The position numbers and the translations under genes are program-made. Positions 16,305-23,761 of a DNA stretch of 26,209 nucleotides are shown piece by piece. Each line of letters begins with the position of its first letter. Position 1 is the stretch's first letter. The notes under the pieces are model-generated. The model was not told the DNA's origin and did no database searches. It saw only the letters and a list, made by a program, of their open reading frames with translations. Source of the DNA: Veillonella sp. (GTDB lineage: Bacteria; Bacillota; Negativicutes; Veillonellales; Veillonellaceae); the NCBI GenBank assembly GCA_019419725.1, contig DXZL01000008.1, positions 1-26,209 of the forward strand. Direction: 5' to 3'.

Positions 16305-16348
16305 AAAGAAACCATCTAGGTATGTCGCAGTCCCTAGGTGGTTTCTTT
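16305..16348. terminator. Long two-way terminator of the ABC operon / upstream small-RNA unit
   Basis: A 16-pair stem starting AAAGAAACCATCTAGG with one G-U pair and a 12-base loop (minus strand GACTGCGACATA), with an A run on one side and a T run on the other. It ends both the ABC importer transcript and the upstream candidate small RNA. Confidence 0.85.
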
Positions 16349-16382
16349 TGTGCACTCAGTGGAGCACTTACAATCTTTAGCT
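16305..16382 (-). ncRNA. Candidate small RNA, upstream copy of a tandem pair
   Basis: TATACT (16394-16389, minus strand) within the shared 20-base repeat predicts a start near 16382; the -35 (TTCTAT at 17 bases) is poor. The body can pair GTGC with GCAC around TCCACTGAGT, then AAAAGAAACC enters the long terminator stem. No open frame. It resembles the unit 120 bp downstream. It begins just after the stop of the ABC ATPase, so processing from that operon's mRNA is an alternative origin. Confidence 0.4.
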
Positions 16383-16395
16383 ACTTATAGTATAC
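16376..16395. repeat. 20-bp direct repeat, copy 2
   Basis: Same 20 bases as at 16256-16275. It ends ten bases before the stop of the ABC ATPase gene. Confidence 0.95.
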
Positions 16396-16405
16396 CGTAA
16401 AACAA

Positions 16406-17179
16406 CTAAATATAGAACTCGATTTTGTCTTCTTTTGCTAGTTGGAATTGTTCGAAGATGTGGTTACGTATATTAACAAAGTTCGGCGATGTACGGTCTG
16501 TTCTGTCGATGATGTTCACAGGGATGATAGTTTGTACACGACCTGGATTTGCCGCTAGTACTACGACGCGATCTGCAAGGACTACGGCTTCTTCAATGTC
16601 GTGCGTAACGAATACTACAGTTTTACCTTCTTCACGGCAGATGCGTGAGATTTCGTCTTGCAAGTTGATGCGTGTCAACGCATCAAGAGCGCCTAGTGGC
16701 TCGTCCATAAAGATGATATCTGGATCCACCGCTAGTGCACGGGCAATGGATACACGTTGTTGCATACCCCCAGATAGTTCTGCAGGATAGCGATTGCGAG
16801 CATGATCGAGGCCCACCATTTTAACGTATTTATCGATGATAGCAGGACGCTCTTCTTTAGGCACCTTTTTACTTTCAAGACCTAACTCAATATTGCTTTC
16901 CACCGTACGCCATGGCAACAAGCCATAATTTTGGAATACCGTTACATATCTGAGTTGAGGCGCTTTCACCTCTTCACCGTCGATAGTAATGGAACCAGAT
17001 GTAACGAGCTCAAAGCCTGCTATAGCGTTTAATAGCGTACTTTTACCGGAACCAGAAGGGCCTAGGAGGCAAATAAACTCGCCCTTTTCAATATCTAGAT
17101 TAATATCTTCAAGAATGGTGAGTGGTTCCCCATCTTTCATAAATTCCTTGTGTGCATTACGCACCGAAATGTAACCCAT
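16406..17179 (-). CDS. ABC transporter ATP-binding protein, NitT/TauT type
   Basis: Cytoplasmic ATPase of an importer, 257 residues, normal for SsuB/TauB/NrtD. Walker A is GPSGSGKSTL (near 41), the Q-loop is in VTVFQNYGLLPW, the signature is ELSGGMQQRVSIARAL, Walker B is IIFMDEPLGALDAL, and the H-loop is VFVTHDIEEAV. The C-terminal RTSPNFVNIRNHIFEQFQL fits this subfamily. AGGAGG lies about seven bases before the start, and the gene follows the permease by 11 bases. It is third in the operon and energises the permease encoded just upstream. Confidence 0.95.
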   Translation of the reverse strand: MGYISVRNAHKEFMKDGEPLTILEDINLDIEKGEFICLLGPSGSGKSTLLNAIAGFELVTSGSITIDGEEVKAPQLRYVTVFQNYGLLPWRTVESNIELGLESKKVPKEERPAIIDKYVKMVGLDHARNRYPAELSGGMQQRVSIARALAVDPDIIFMDEPLGALDALTRINLQDEISRICREEGKTVVFVTHDIEEAVVLADRVVVLAANPGRVQTIIPVNIIDRTDRTSPNFVNIRNHIFEQFQLAKEDKIEFYI

Positions 17180-17190
17180 GAGGCCACCTC

Positions 17191-17943
17191 CTATTTCTCA
17201 ATACCCCAACGTTTGTAAATCCATTTTTCGATGAGGGAAACGCCCCAATCGAGTAAAAGCCCAACAAAACCGATGGTTAAAATAGCTACCATCAAAAGAT
17301 CGTTACGCAAGTTATTTCTCATATCGATAATGAGGAAGCCAAGGCCTGTTTGGGAGCCTACCATTTCCCCTGTTACAAGGAAGATCCACGCCGTACCGAG
17401 AGCGATGTGAAGACCCGATGCAATGCCTGGAAATACGGCAGGTAATACGATTTTAAATAACAGTTCTGGCTGTTTAATACCAAAGTTGCGCGCTACCTTG
17501 ATGTACACAGGGTCAATATTTTGAATAGCAGACACGGTGGACAATAGCACCGGGAAGAATGCTGCGATAAAGATGATAACGATAGCTGGTGCTTGGCCGA
17601 TACCGAAGAAGAGAACGATAAAGGGCAACCACGCCACAGGAGAAATTGGTCGAATGACTTGAACGATTGGATTGATGTAGTTCCAAATCCCCTTATACCA
17701 CCCCAAGATAAGGCCGAAGAATACACCAGCCACAACAGAAATGATGTAACCAATGAAGAACCGTACTAAACTATCTGCAATATCCTTAAAGAGGACACCG
17801 TCTCCAATGAGTTCACCAAAGCCGACCAACACCTTATACGGCGTTGGCAATAGCGCTTCGTTAAAACCGCCGAGGCGAACGATTAACTCCCAAATTAGCC
17901 AAGCTGCGATAAATGAGCCCGGCACATATGTATATTTCTTCAT
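17191..17943 (-). CDS. ABC transporter permease, NitT/TauT type
   Basis: Inner-membrane channel subunit, 250 residues, of the SsuC/TauC type. It has about six helices, e.g. FIGYIISVVAGVFFGLILGW, and the cytoplasmic coupling segment YIKVARNFGIKQPELLFKIV with the family EAA-like Gly. AGGAGGGGG lies before the start; spacing to the binding-protein gene is 10 bases. Nothing is missing or odd. Confidence 0.95.
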   Translation of the reverse strand: MKKYTYVPGSFIAAWLIWELIVRLGGFNEALLPTPYKVLVGFGELIGDGVLFKDIADSLVRFFIGYIISVVAGVFFGLILGWYKGIWNYINPIVQVIRPISPVAWLPFIVLFFGIGQAPAIVIIFIAAFFPVLLSTVSAIQNIDPVYIKVARNFGIKQPELLFKIVLPAVFPGIASGLHIALGTAWIFLVTGEMVGSQTGLGFLIIDMRNNLRNDLLMVAILTIGFVGLLLDWGVSLIEKWIYKRWGIEK

Positions 17944-17953
17944 GGTCCCCCTC

Positions 17954-18907
17954 CTATGGTAACAATGATGTATCTACAAACTCTGAATAGGTCGGCACTT
18001 TTTTGATTAAATCAATATGTGTCATATGATGCACAAGCGCATTATAACGGTCCTCTGTAAGGGCTAAATCTTTAAACCCAATCATTTGTAAGGAACGTTC
18101 AATAATAGGATCCTTAAACTTCATATATTTTAAGGAAATCTCCTTTTGGGACTCTGGATGCTCATCTAGGTATTTACCTGCATCGAGATAGGCCTTGGTG
18201 AAAGCTTTTGCCAAGTCATGATGTTCATCGACGAATTGACCATTAAACACAAGGGCACAGCAAATATTATCATGCCAGAGATGGTCAGGATCTTCGAAGA
18301 CCTTCCCAGTTCCCATTTCAAGGGCTAGAGAGCCAAATGGTTCGGCTACACTATACCCAGCAATTTGACCTACCGATAGAGCAGATGGCATTTCTGGAGG
18401 GCTCATTTCTACGATTTGTACATCTTTTTCAGAAAGACCCGCTTCTTCAAGCATGCAATCCACGAGAACTTTTTGAGTAGATTGTTTATGAGGGATAGCA
18501 AAGGATTTGCCTTTTAAGTCTTGAACGGAGTTAATATCCTTATTAACGATAATAATATTACCCTCTGTATGACCAAGTGCAGCAGCACGGACATCAATGC
18601 CTTGTTCACGAGCCTTTACACCAAGTTCAACAAGAACAGCTGCGGCATCTACCTTACCAGTATTTAACGCATCCATAAGCTCTGGCCAAGACCCATATTT
18701 AACAAGCTCTACATGAACAGGACCATCTGCCGTTTCCAGCTCTTTTGTAGCAAATACTGGTAATGCATGGGTAATTGGTAAATAGGCTACGCGTACAGTC
18801 TTTAATTCTTGTGCCGTCTTTGGTTTATAGTGTTCATGATAACCATAGGCTATGCAGCCAATAACCAAGAGAACCACTCCGATGATTAGATACCATGTCT
18901 TCTTCAT
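17954..18907 (-). CDS. ABC transporter substrate-binding lipoprotein, NitT/TauT type
   Basis: 317-residue binding protein of the SsuA/NrtA/THI5 fold. ATG 18907 is preferred (GAGGGG five bases upstream); a longer frame reaching 18952 has no ribosome site. The signal LIIGVVLLVIGC ends in a lipobox with Cys 18, so it is probably lipid-anchored in the cell envelope. The mature part starts VRVAYLPITHALPVFATKE and contains GSWPELMDALNTGKVDAA, GHTEGNIIIVNKDINSVQDL, GKSFAIPHKQSTQKVL and GYSVAEPFGSLA, typical of the family. The substrate is not predictable: no sulfonate, nitrate or thiamine enzymes are nearby. First gene of the three-gene operon, with a near-consensus promoter at 19033-19061. Confidence 0.92.
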   Translation of the reverse strand: MKKTWYLIIGVVLLVIGCIAYGYHEHYKPKTAQELKTVRVAYLPITHALPVFATKELETADGPVHVELVKYGSWPELMDALNTGKVDAAAVLVELGVKAREQGIDVRAAALGHTEGNIIIVNKDINSVQDLKGKSFAIPHKQSTQKVLVDCMLEEAGLSEKDVQIVEMSPPEMPSALSVGQIAGYSVAEPFGSLALEMGTGKVFEDPDHLWHDNICCALVFNGQFVDEHHDLAKAFTKAYLDAGKYLDEHPESQKEISLKYMKFKDPIIERSLQMIGFKDLALTEDRYNALVHHMTHIDLIKKVPTYSEFVDTSLLP

Positions 18908-18959
18908 AACTTCCCCTCTTTCTACCTCATAACAAGGGGGCGTTTTTGACACATGTCTT

Positions 18960-19105
18960 TTTTCGCACTTTTCTAAAACCTAGATGAAGTCTGCTTCTAG
19001 AATACCTTGTCTTCTAAACTTATTTATACCCTACTATATCAATATGTATTAATTATGTCAATAAAACACAGCAATATTGTAGGTATTATTATTTAGGTGC
19101 GAAAA
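18960..19105. repeat. Distant inverted repeat around the ABC importer promoter
   Basis: TTTTCGCAC at 18960-18968 and its exact complement GTGCGAAAA at 19097-19105 flank the promoter at 19033-19061, one in the leader and one upstream. They could be paired operators for an unknown regulator; nine bases could also match by chance. Confidence 0.4.
19033..19061 (-). promoter_or_regulatory. Promoter of the NitT/TauT-type ABC operon
   Basis: Minus-strand perfect TTGACA (19061-19056), a 17-base spacer and TATAGT (19038-19033). The leader of about 120 bases contains a GAAG-CAGA-CTTC hairpin but no riboswitch I recognise. The rest of the gap 18908-19320 is AT-rich and holds only the terminator at 19198-19230. 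Confidence 0.85.
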
Positions 19106-19197
19106 GTATCAATATAAGAGATCTACTACACATATAACAATAAGTATAGTAGCTACTAGCTAGTGGCAAAACAAACAAAAGATACTCACGAAATACA

Positions 19198-19230
19198 AAA
19201 CAGGCAGTATCCATCAGATACTGCCTGTTT
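19198..19230 (-). terminator. Terminator of the dedA-glycosyltransferase operon
   Basis: Perfect 14-base arms (AAACAGGCAGTATC / GATACTGCCTGTTT) with a 5-base loop, followed on the minus strand by TGTATTTC. It lies about 90 bases after the glycosyltransferase stop. Confidence 0.85.
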
Positions 19231-19320
19231 CTATATGTGTCTATTCACACATTGTATTAAGTTATTTCATATATATTTAGTTATACTCTATATATTTACT
19301 GATAACACATATGTATATAT

Positions 19321-20952
19321 TTACTTGAAGAAAGACTTTTTATTTAATACATATACCTCGGATGTACCTGCTTCGCTAGATTCAGATACATTTGGATAAA
19401 TAGAAGATTGACGGAAGTGCTTAATCTCTCCTTTTGGAACGATTAACATCAAAGGTTTACCAGATGCGATAATCTTGTTAAATTCCTCTTCGTTAACTTG
19501 TTCCATAAGATATTTCTTGGACCATTCAGCACTGCGTTTTTTCAATTTATCTCGATCGTCCCAACGGCTTTCATCACCATTGATCTTAATAATCTTATGA
19601 CCTGTATAGTATACAGCAGCTGTACTATATCCATTGTAGTAATAGATATCACCATCATAGGAGTCTACCACAGGCACTACATCGATATTACTACGCTGTT
19701 TTACAAATGGTTCTAACCCTTCTACCACAACAATGGAAGAAATAACCATCGTACCTAGGACAATGACACTAACAAGACGATACCCTTTTTTCGTATACCA
19801 TGCGTGGAATAAAAGGATTACGGCTACGGCCGCCACAACATAGAGCAAGAAGTAGAAGCCCCATGGAGCGAAGAATGATCCCGCTACATAAGCAATCCAT
19901 AAGAGTAAGGTAGGTCCCATAATGACCCATTTAACCGCTCTAGATTTACCTTTACGTATAATCTTCATAACGCCCATAGCGCCGATAGCACTAAAGGGAA
20001 CTAAGCTCACGAATGTATATAAAGGATATTTTGTAGCCATTAAGGTGTAGAACAAAACGACCCCAACACCCCAAGTCATGTTATAGATAAAGGCTGTATG
20101 ACGCTGTTTAAAACCATCAATCATACCGTAAATAACAGCACCAGTCCACGGCAAAGAAGCACCTAGGAAGATGGCGATATAATACCACCACACATTATCT
20201 TCAGGATGTTCAGATTGTGTGGCCCGTGTTACATTGTGAAGCCCTAAGAAGCCATTGATAAAATCTTGACCATGAACGCTGTACATATACACATACCACG
20301 GCAAGCAGACTACACAAAAGGCAAGAATGCCACGCCAATCAAAGATAGCTTTCACCATCGACCAAGAACGATTGATACCGGCAAAAACGAGTAAAATCAT
20401 ACCTGGCAAAACGAGTGCTACAGGCCCCTTTGTGAGCACCCCGAGGGCTGCAAAGATATAGGCCACAATCATAGCATGTGGTTTCTGTTCCACCATCCCC
20501 TTATAGGAATAAATCATGACCATGATCGTCGTATAAAGTAGCACCATGTCCGTAATAACGCCATGAGCTACGGTCCAGAACATGAGGGATGTACCAAGAA
20601 CACCGGCCGCAATTAAGCCGAGGGCCCACTTGCCGCTCATAGTACGCGTCGATTGATACATAGTCGCTACAGATAAAGCGCCAAAGATAGCACTGGGTAA
20701 ACGAACCACCCAATCGGCAATACCAAAGATTTTAAATCCAATGGCAATGAGCCAATAAATCATAATCGGTTTATCGTACCAATAGGTGCCGTAAATTTGA
20801 GGTGACAACCAATCTCCGGAGAGAACCATTTCCTTAGCAGTTAACGCATAGTTAGATTCCACAGGATCCGTAACAGGCAACATATTATTGCCAAACAGAT
20901 AAAAAACAAGCCATACAATAAATACGACTGGCGTTAATCGTGAAAGTTTCAT
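19321..20952 (-). CDS. ArnT/PMT-like glycosyltransferase
   Basis: Integral-membrane GT-C glycosyltransferase, 543 residues, related to ArnT (lipid A aminoarabinose transferase) and protein mannosyltransferases, which use polyprenyl-phosphate sugars outside the membrane. The first external loop carries the family motif VTDPVESNYALTAKEMVLSG then YWYDKPIMIYWL, with the catalytic-type Asp/Glu. About eleven helices follow, then a C-terminal external domain (residues about 415-543). The donor and acceptor are unknown; lipid A or another outer-envelope glycan is a plausible target in a diderm. AAGGAGG lies five bases before the start and overlaps the dedA stop, so the two genes form an operon. Confidence 0.9.
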   Translation of the reverse strand: MKLSRLTPVVFIVWLVFYLFGNNMLPVTDPVESNYALTAKEMVLSGDWLSPQIYGTYWYDKPIMIYWLIAIGFKIFGIADWVVRLPSAIFGALSVATMYQSTRTMSGKWALGLIAAGVLGTSLMFWTVAHGVITDMVLLYTTIMVMIYSYKGMVEQKPHAMIVAYIFAALGVLTKGPVALVLPGMILLVFAGINRSWSMVKAIFDWRGILAFCVVCLPWYVYMYSVHGQDFINGFLGLHNVTRATQSEHPEDNVWWYYIAIFLGASLPWTGAVIYGMIDGFKQRHTAFIYNMTWGVGVVLFYTLMATKYPLYTFVSLVPFSAIGAMGVMKIIRKGKSRAVKWVIMGPTLLLWIAYVAGSFFAPWGFYFLLYVVAAVAVILLFHAWYTKKGYRLVSVIVLGTMVISSIVVVEGLEPFVKQRSNIDVVPVVDSYDGDIYYYNGYSTAAVYYTGHKIIKINGDESRWDDRDKLKKRSAEWSKKYLMEQVNEEEFNKIIASGKPLMLIVPKGEIKHFRQSSIYPNVSESSEAGTSEVYVLNKKSFFK

Positions 20953-20962
20953 AAGGGCCTCC

Positions 20963-21550
20963 TTATCGGCGATTGCGATAGTATTTAAAGCCCAATACAG
21001 CCGCTATAATAACGAATACAACAATCATAATAACCAAGAACTCATGATTATATTGGATTAAATCTTTCCAATTTTCACCGAGCACTTTACCCAAGTAAAC
21101 AAGAAGGATTGTCCAAGGAATCGTGCCTAGTACAGTCCAAATGACAAAATGCCACATAGGATAACGAGCCATGCCAGCTGGGAAAGAAATAAATGTACGA
21201 ACCCCTGGCAACAAACGGCCAAAGAACACCGCGGCGCCACCATACTTATTAAACATCTTTTCAGCGAGTTCAAATTTATGTTCATTAAAGAATATGTATT
21301 TGCCGTATTTCAAAAGAAGTGGACGTCCACCATGCTCACCCATCCAGTAGGATAAGATAGAGCCTACAATCCCTGCTAAAATACCTACAACCATAGTCGT
21401 ATGTAAATCAAATATACCCTGAGCAATCAGATATCCTGCAAAACCTAAGACAATTTCACTAGGAATAGGAATGTTAGCATTTTCCAAAACCATTGCAATA
21501 AACATGGCTCCATAGCCATACGTTTCCATAAATGAAATGATATATTCCAC
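20963..21550 (-). CDS. DedA-family membrane protein
   Basis: 195-residue protein of the DedA/VTT (SNARE-associated) family; family members are implicated in undecaprenyl-phosphate or phospholipid flipping and envelope balance. It starts at GTG 21550 (AAAGGGG eight bases upstream) with MEYIISFMETYGYGAMFIAM, followed by the hallmark ENANIPIPSEIVLGFAGYL, GSILSYWMGEHGG, and FFGRLLPGVRTFISFPAGM with the conserved Arg and Pro, then two C-terminal helices. Pairing with a lipid-linked-sugar glycosyltransferase makes sense if it recycles the carrier lipid; this is inference. A 15-base palindrome (ATACC-TATTC-GGTAT) lies about 75 bases upstream. Confidence 0.92.
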   Translation of the reverse strand: MEYIISFMETYGYGAMFIAMVLENANIPIPSEIVLGFAGYLIAQGIFDLHTTMVVGILAGIVGSILSYWMGEHGGRPLLLKYGKYIFFNEHKFELAEKMFNKYGGAAVFFGRLLPGVRTFISFPAGMARYPMWHFVIWTVLGTIPWTILLVYLGKVLGENWKDLIQYNHEFLVIMIVVFVIIAAVLGFKYYRNRR

Positions 21551-21659
21551 TGTTTTACCCCTTTTTAATCACCATCCGGGTCCATTATGCACAAATTTTT
21601 GGGCATAGTATTTTCATCATTACCATACCTATTCGGTATATCTTATATTTTACCATAAT

Positions 21660-21692
21660 AAAAAGGCCCTCACCACAGGTGAAAGCCTTTTT
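21660..21692 (-). terminator. Terminator of the DUF1659-DUF2922 operon
   Basis: In minus-strand RNA AAAAAGGCTTTCACC pairs with GGTGAGGGCCTTTTT (15 pairs, two G-U) around TGT. It closes the operon and lies upstream of the dedA promoter region. Confidence 0.85.
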
Positions 21693-21711
21693 ACCATTTA
21701 ACTGTATACGA

Positions 21712-21933
21712 TTATTGCAATTCAGTAGTTTGAGTTGTTACTTCACGAGCCGTAGTAAATGCAGTAAGTTCTGCATCACCAGAACCAAGAATTACTTTGT
21801 TAGCTACTAGCGCGTTAGCCGCTGTTTTAGCATCTTGTAAAGTAATTCCAGCACGAGGAGCACTAATTGTGACTGATGTGCTTTTACCACCGACCGTAGA
21901 AAATGTAAGATATACAACGCGTTTTTCCGCCAT
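21712..21933 (-). CDS. DUF2922 family protein
   Basis: A 73-residue soluble protein of unknown function: MAEKRVVYLTFSTVGGKSTS, then an Ala-rich helix LQDAKTAANALVANKVI and GSGDAELTAFTTAREVTTQT. The strand-helix-strand plan and the pairing with a DUF1659 gene match DUF2922. ATG 21933 was chosen because AGGAGG lies seven bases upstream; an earlier in-frame ATG has none. It is 163 bases after the DUF1659 gene with no terminator between. The two proteins resemble each other in size and layout (N-terminal strands then a helix with AxxALxA), which may mean a shared origin or a heteromer. Confidence 0.82.
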   Translation of the reverse strand: MAEKRVVYLTFSTVGGKSTSVTISAPRAGITLQDAKTAANALVANKVILGSGDAELTAFTTAREVTTQTTELQ

Positions 21934-22096
21934 GTGGGCGCCTCCTTTCACGTTTCATAAACAAGTTCTCAAATCTAGATAGAACGAGGCAATCGTTGGA
22001 ATTATATAGTTCCTCTAAGATCAAATATGTCTATCTACGATTCATATCAATAAGGATGTGTTTGGATCACCTACAAAAGTAATTTAATCATCTTGA

Positions 22097-22303
22097 TTAA
22101 TGTCCTAAGGATACTTCATTGACGCGGACCACGTCGGACAAGCTGTGGTCATACAAGGCTGCCAGCGCATTACCAACGGTTTTCACATTATCGTCGGACG
22201 CTTCTTCTGCAACACGAGTATAGGTTACGTCTTTGTACTTCGGCGCATCTTCGGTGCCGATGTTAAAGCGCAATACCAATTTTGTGCGTTTAATGTTAGC
22301 CAT
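22097..22303 (-). CDS. DUF1659 family protein
   Basis: A 68-residue protein of unknown function: MANIKRTKLVLRFNIGTEDA, then KYKDVTYTRVAEEASDDNVK and a helix VGNALAALYDHSLSDVVRVN. The size, sequence pattern and pairing with DUF2922 fit DUF1659, common in Firmicutes. AAAGGAGGTGAT lies five bases before ATG 22303, an almost perfect match to the 16S 3' end, suggesting high expression. An in-frame ATG at 22381 would add 26 residues but would bury this site in coding sequence, so it was not used. Confidence 0.83.
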   Translation of the reverse strand: MANIKRTKLVLRFNIGTEDAPKYKDVTYTRVAEEASDDNVKTVGNALAALYDHSLSDVVRVNEVSLGH

Positions 22304-22404
22304 CGTATCACCTCCTTTCACCCTCTTATATTCCTGAGGGTCCCTCTCGACAACCCCCTCTAGAGTAATTACGGTAATCATTGTGAAAGTCTGGGAACTA
22401 CGGC

Positions 22405-22484
22405 TCTAACTCTATACTTATGACAGTAACTATATACTTCTTATAGCGACTATATAGATTCAAAAGCAACTACATATATTTCAT
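22405..22484. repeat. Four degenerate 20-bp tandem repeats
   Basis: Four consecutive 20-base units with the common core AACTATATA-like: TCTAACTCTATACTTATGAC, AGTAACTATATACTTCTTAT, AGCGACTATATAGATTCAAA and AGCAACTACATATATTTCAT. The period of about two helical turns puts each core on the same DNA face. A possible promoter (minus-strand TTGCTT 22469-22464, 18 bases, TATAAG 22445-22440) lies inside. The rest of the gap 22304-22646 holds only the kinase-gene terminator. Confidence 0.55.
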
Positions 22485-22531
22485 TAAGCTTATGGCTGTA
22501 TTAAAACAATAAGGTTCTTATAAATACAAAA

Positions 22532-22576
22532 AGACCTTTACCAATTCCTAGTTATATATAGGAACCGTAAAGGTCT
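22532..22576 (-). terminator. Terminator of the kinase-fold protein gene
   Basis: Minus-strand AGACCTTTAC pairs with GTAAAGGTCT, with a second inner stem TTCCTA / TAGGAA and a loop, followed by TTTTTG. It lies about 70 bases after the stop at 22647. Confidence 0.85.
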
Positions 22577-22646
22577 ATAAGATTTATAAATACTATAAAG
22601 CACCATTATAAATAGTACTAGTATATTAAACCGCTTAAGTTCAACA

Positions 22647-23393
22647 CTATTCAGTTTTCAATGCCAACATGAAGTCATAGGCTTTAACAGCTGCTTCTGT
22701 ATCTACAAAGTGTAAAGGATTTAACATGCGACAGAATTTAAAGAGATATTCGTGGTTACGTAAAACATCTTTCACATGTAATACAGTATCACGTGCTGTA
22801 CGAGCAGAGCTATAACCATTCATCATGGCATAGAGGTAAGAAATCGGCAAATTATCTTCACGCAAGTAGCTGTGAACGAAGATAAGTAAATCCCAACCTT
22901 GCGCTGTTAATTCAGGCCAACGACGGCCATTTTCCCAATCTAACAAAGTAATCTTATCTGTATCAGGATCATAGGTAATATCTCTCATGGCAGGGCGCCC
23001 ATGAGATAAACCATAGTCATGGAGTTGTCCCAATGTTTTACCAAAGATATAGAAGATATGAGTCACCATATCTTGTAAGCTATCATCATCAGGATGTTGA
23101 GCCGGCAATTCGCTATAATAGGTTAATGTTTTACCAGACCCTTCTGTAACGAAATAATGCTCTCTAAATCCAGCAATTACAGGCGCTACAGATAGCTGTG
23201 TATTTATAAAGGATATTTTATAGAACTCATAATCAAAGGCAGCTCTAGGAGATGGTTTAATCCAACTAGAGCGGCGATTACTGATATCTTGCTTTACATA
23301 ATAGGTTTTATCGTTAAACTCTACAGGAAAAACACGATGGTCTTTCTCTTGATCAATCATGCGATCGATATATTCTAATAACATATCATTCAT
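22647..23393 (-). CDS. LPS-kinase-like (protein-kinase fold) protein, atypical active site
   Basis: 248 residues with the outline of a small kinase of the lipopolysaccharide-kinase/Kdo-kinase type. YYVKQD near 34 may supply the ATP-binding Lys. LGQLHDYGLSHGRPAMRDIT (121-140) lies where the catalytic loop should be, and ITLLDWENG (148-156) resembles the metal-binding DFG/DWE segment. In ordinary family members the loop reads H-x-D-x4-N; here it is HGRPAMRD, so the catalytic Asp position is Arg 133 and the Asn position is Asp 138. It may be a divergent kinase or a pseudokinase. GGGGAGG lies five bases before the start. The gene stands alone behind a long leader, upstream of DUF1659 and downstream of the sdh operon. 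Confidence 0.6.
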   Translation of the reverse strand: MNDMLLEYIDRMIDQEKDHRVFPVEFNDKTYYVKQDISNRRSSWIKPSPRAAFDYEFYKISFINTQLSVAPVIAGFREHYFVTEGSGKTLTYYSELPAQHPDDDSLQDMVTHIFYIFGKTLGQLHDYGLSHGRPAMRDITYDPDTDKITLLDWENGRRWPELTAQGWDLLIFVHSYLREDNLPISYLYAMMNGYSSARTARDTVLHVKDVLRNHEYLFKFCRMLNPLHFVDTEAAVKAYDFMLALKTE

Positions 23394-23571
23394 TATGGCC
23401 TCCCCTTGTATAACACTCTACAACACTAATACTCCCATTTATACAGAATCTAAATTATTGAATACAAAACTCTCCATCTAGGCTAAGTAAGTGCACTCAT
23501 TACACATAGCCTCATATTTGTTCATATCCATTCTTATTCAAATAGATTATATATCTCTATAATTAATTAAA

Positions 23572-23595
23572 AGTAACAACACATTAGTTGTTACT
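23572..23595 (-). other. Hairpin in the leader of the kinase-fold gene
   Basis: Perfect 9-base arms AGTAACAAC / GTTGTTACT with a 6-base loop, followed on the minus strand by TTTAATTAATT. It comes only about 20 bases after the predicted start, so it may be an attenuator or a short RNA terminator. The T tract is weak. Confidence 0.45.
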
Positions 23596-23623
23596 CATAT
23601 AAGTGTATACAATTAATGTTTTT

Positions 23624-23652
23624 ATTATACTACAATTATGACCTGATATCAA
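23624..23652 (-). promoter_or_regulatory. Promoter upstream of the kinase-fold gene
   Basis: Minus-strand TTGATA (23652-23647), a 17-base spacer and a perfect TATAAT (23629-23624), just after the sdh terminator. The resulting leader is about 220 bases. A second possible promoter nearer the gene (TTGTAT, 18 bases, TATAAA) is weaker. No gene is seen in 23394-23761. Confidence 0.7.
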
Positions 23653-23658
23653 AAGAAA

Positions 23659-23684
23659 AACCCCCTAGCCAAAGCTAGGGGGTT
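23659..23684 (-). terminator. Terminator of the sdhA-sdhB-sdhE operon
   Basis: Perfect 11-base arms (AACCCCCTAGC / GCTAGGGGGTT) around TTTG on the minus strand, followed by TTTC. It lies about 80 bases after the sdhE stop; between them a weaker hairpin (GATTTAGACA / TGTCTTAAATC) can form. Confidence 0.9.
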
Positions 23685-23761
23685 CTTCTGGTAATTATGA
23701 TAATAGGTTTAGATTTAAGACAGTACGAGGACCAACTGAGGTCATGTCTAAATCAAACGAA

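Noticed and set aside
19147..19230. A third small RNA on the plus strand (TATAGT box, then hairpin)
   Set aside because: No acceptable -35 box and only three T after the stem on the plus strand; the hairpin is explained as the minus-strand terminator of the glycosyltransferase.
22304..22381. N-terminal extension of the DUF1659 protein by 26 codons
   Set aside because: It would place an almost perfect ribosome site inside the coding sequence and is not expected for this short family.
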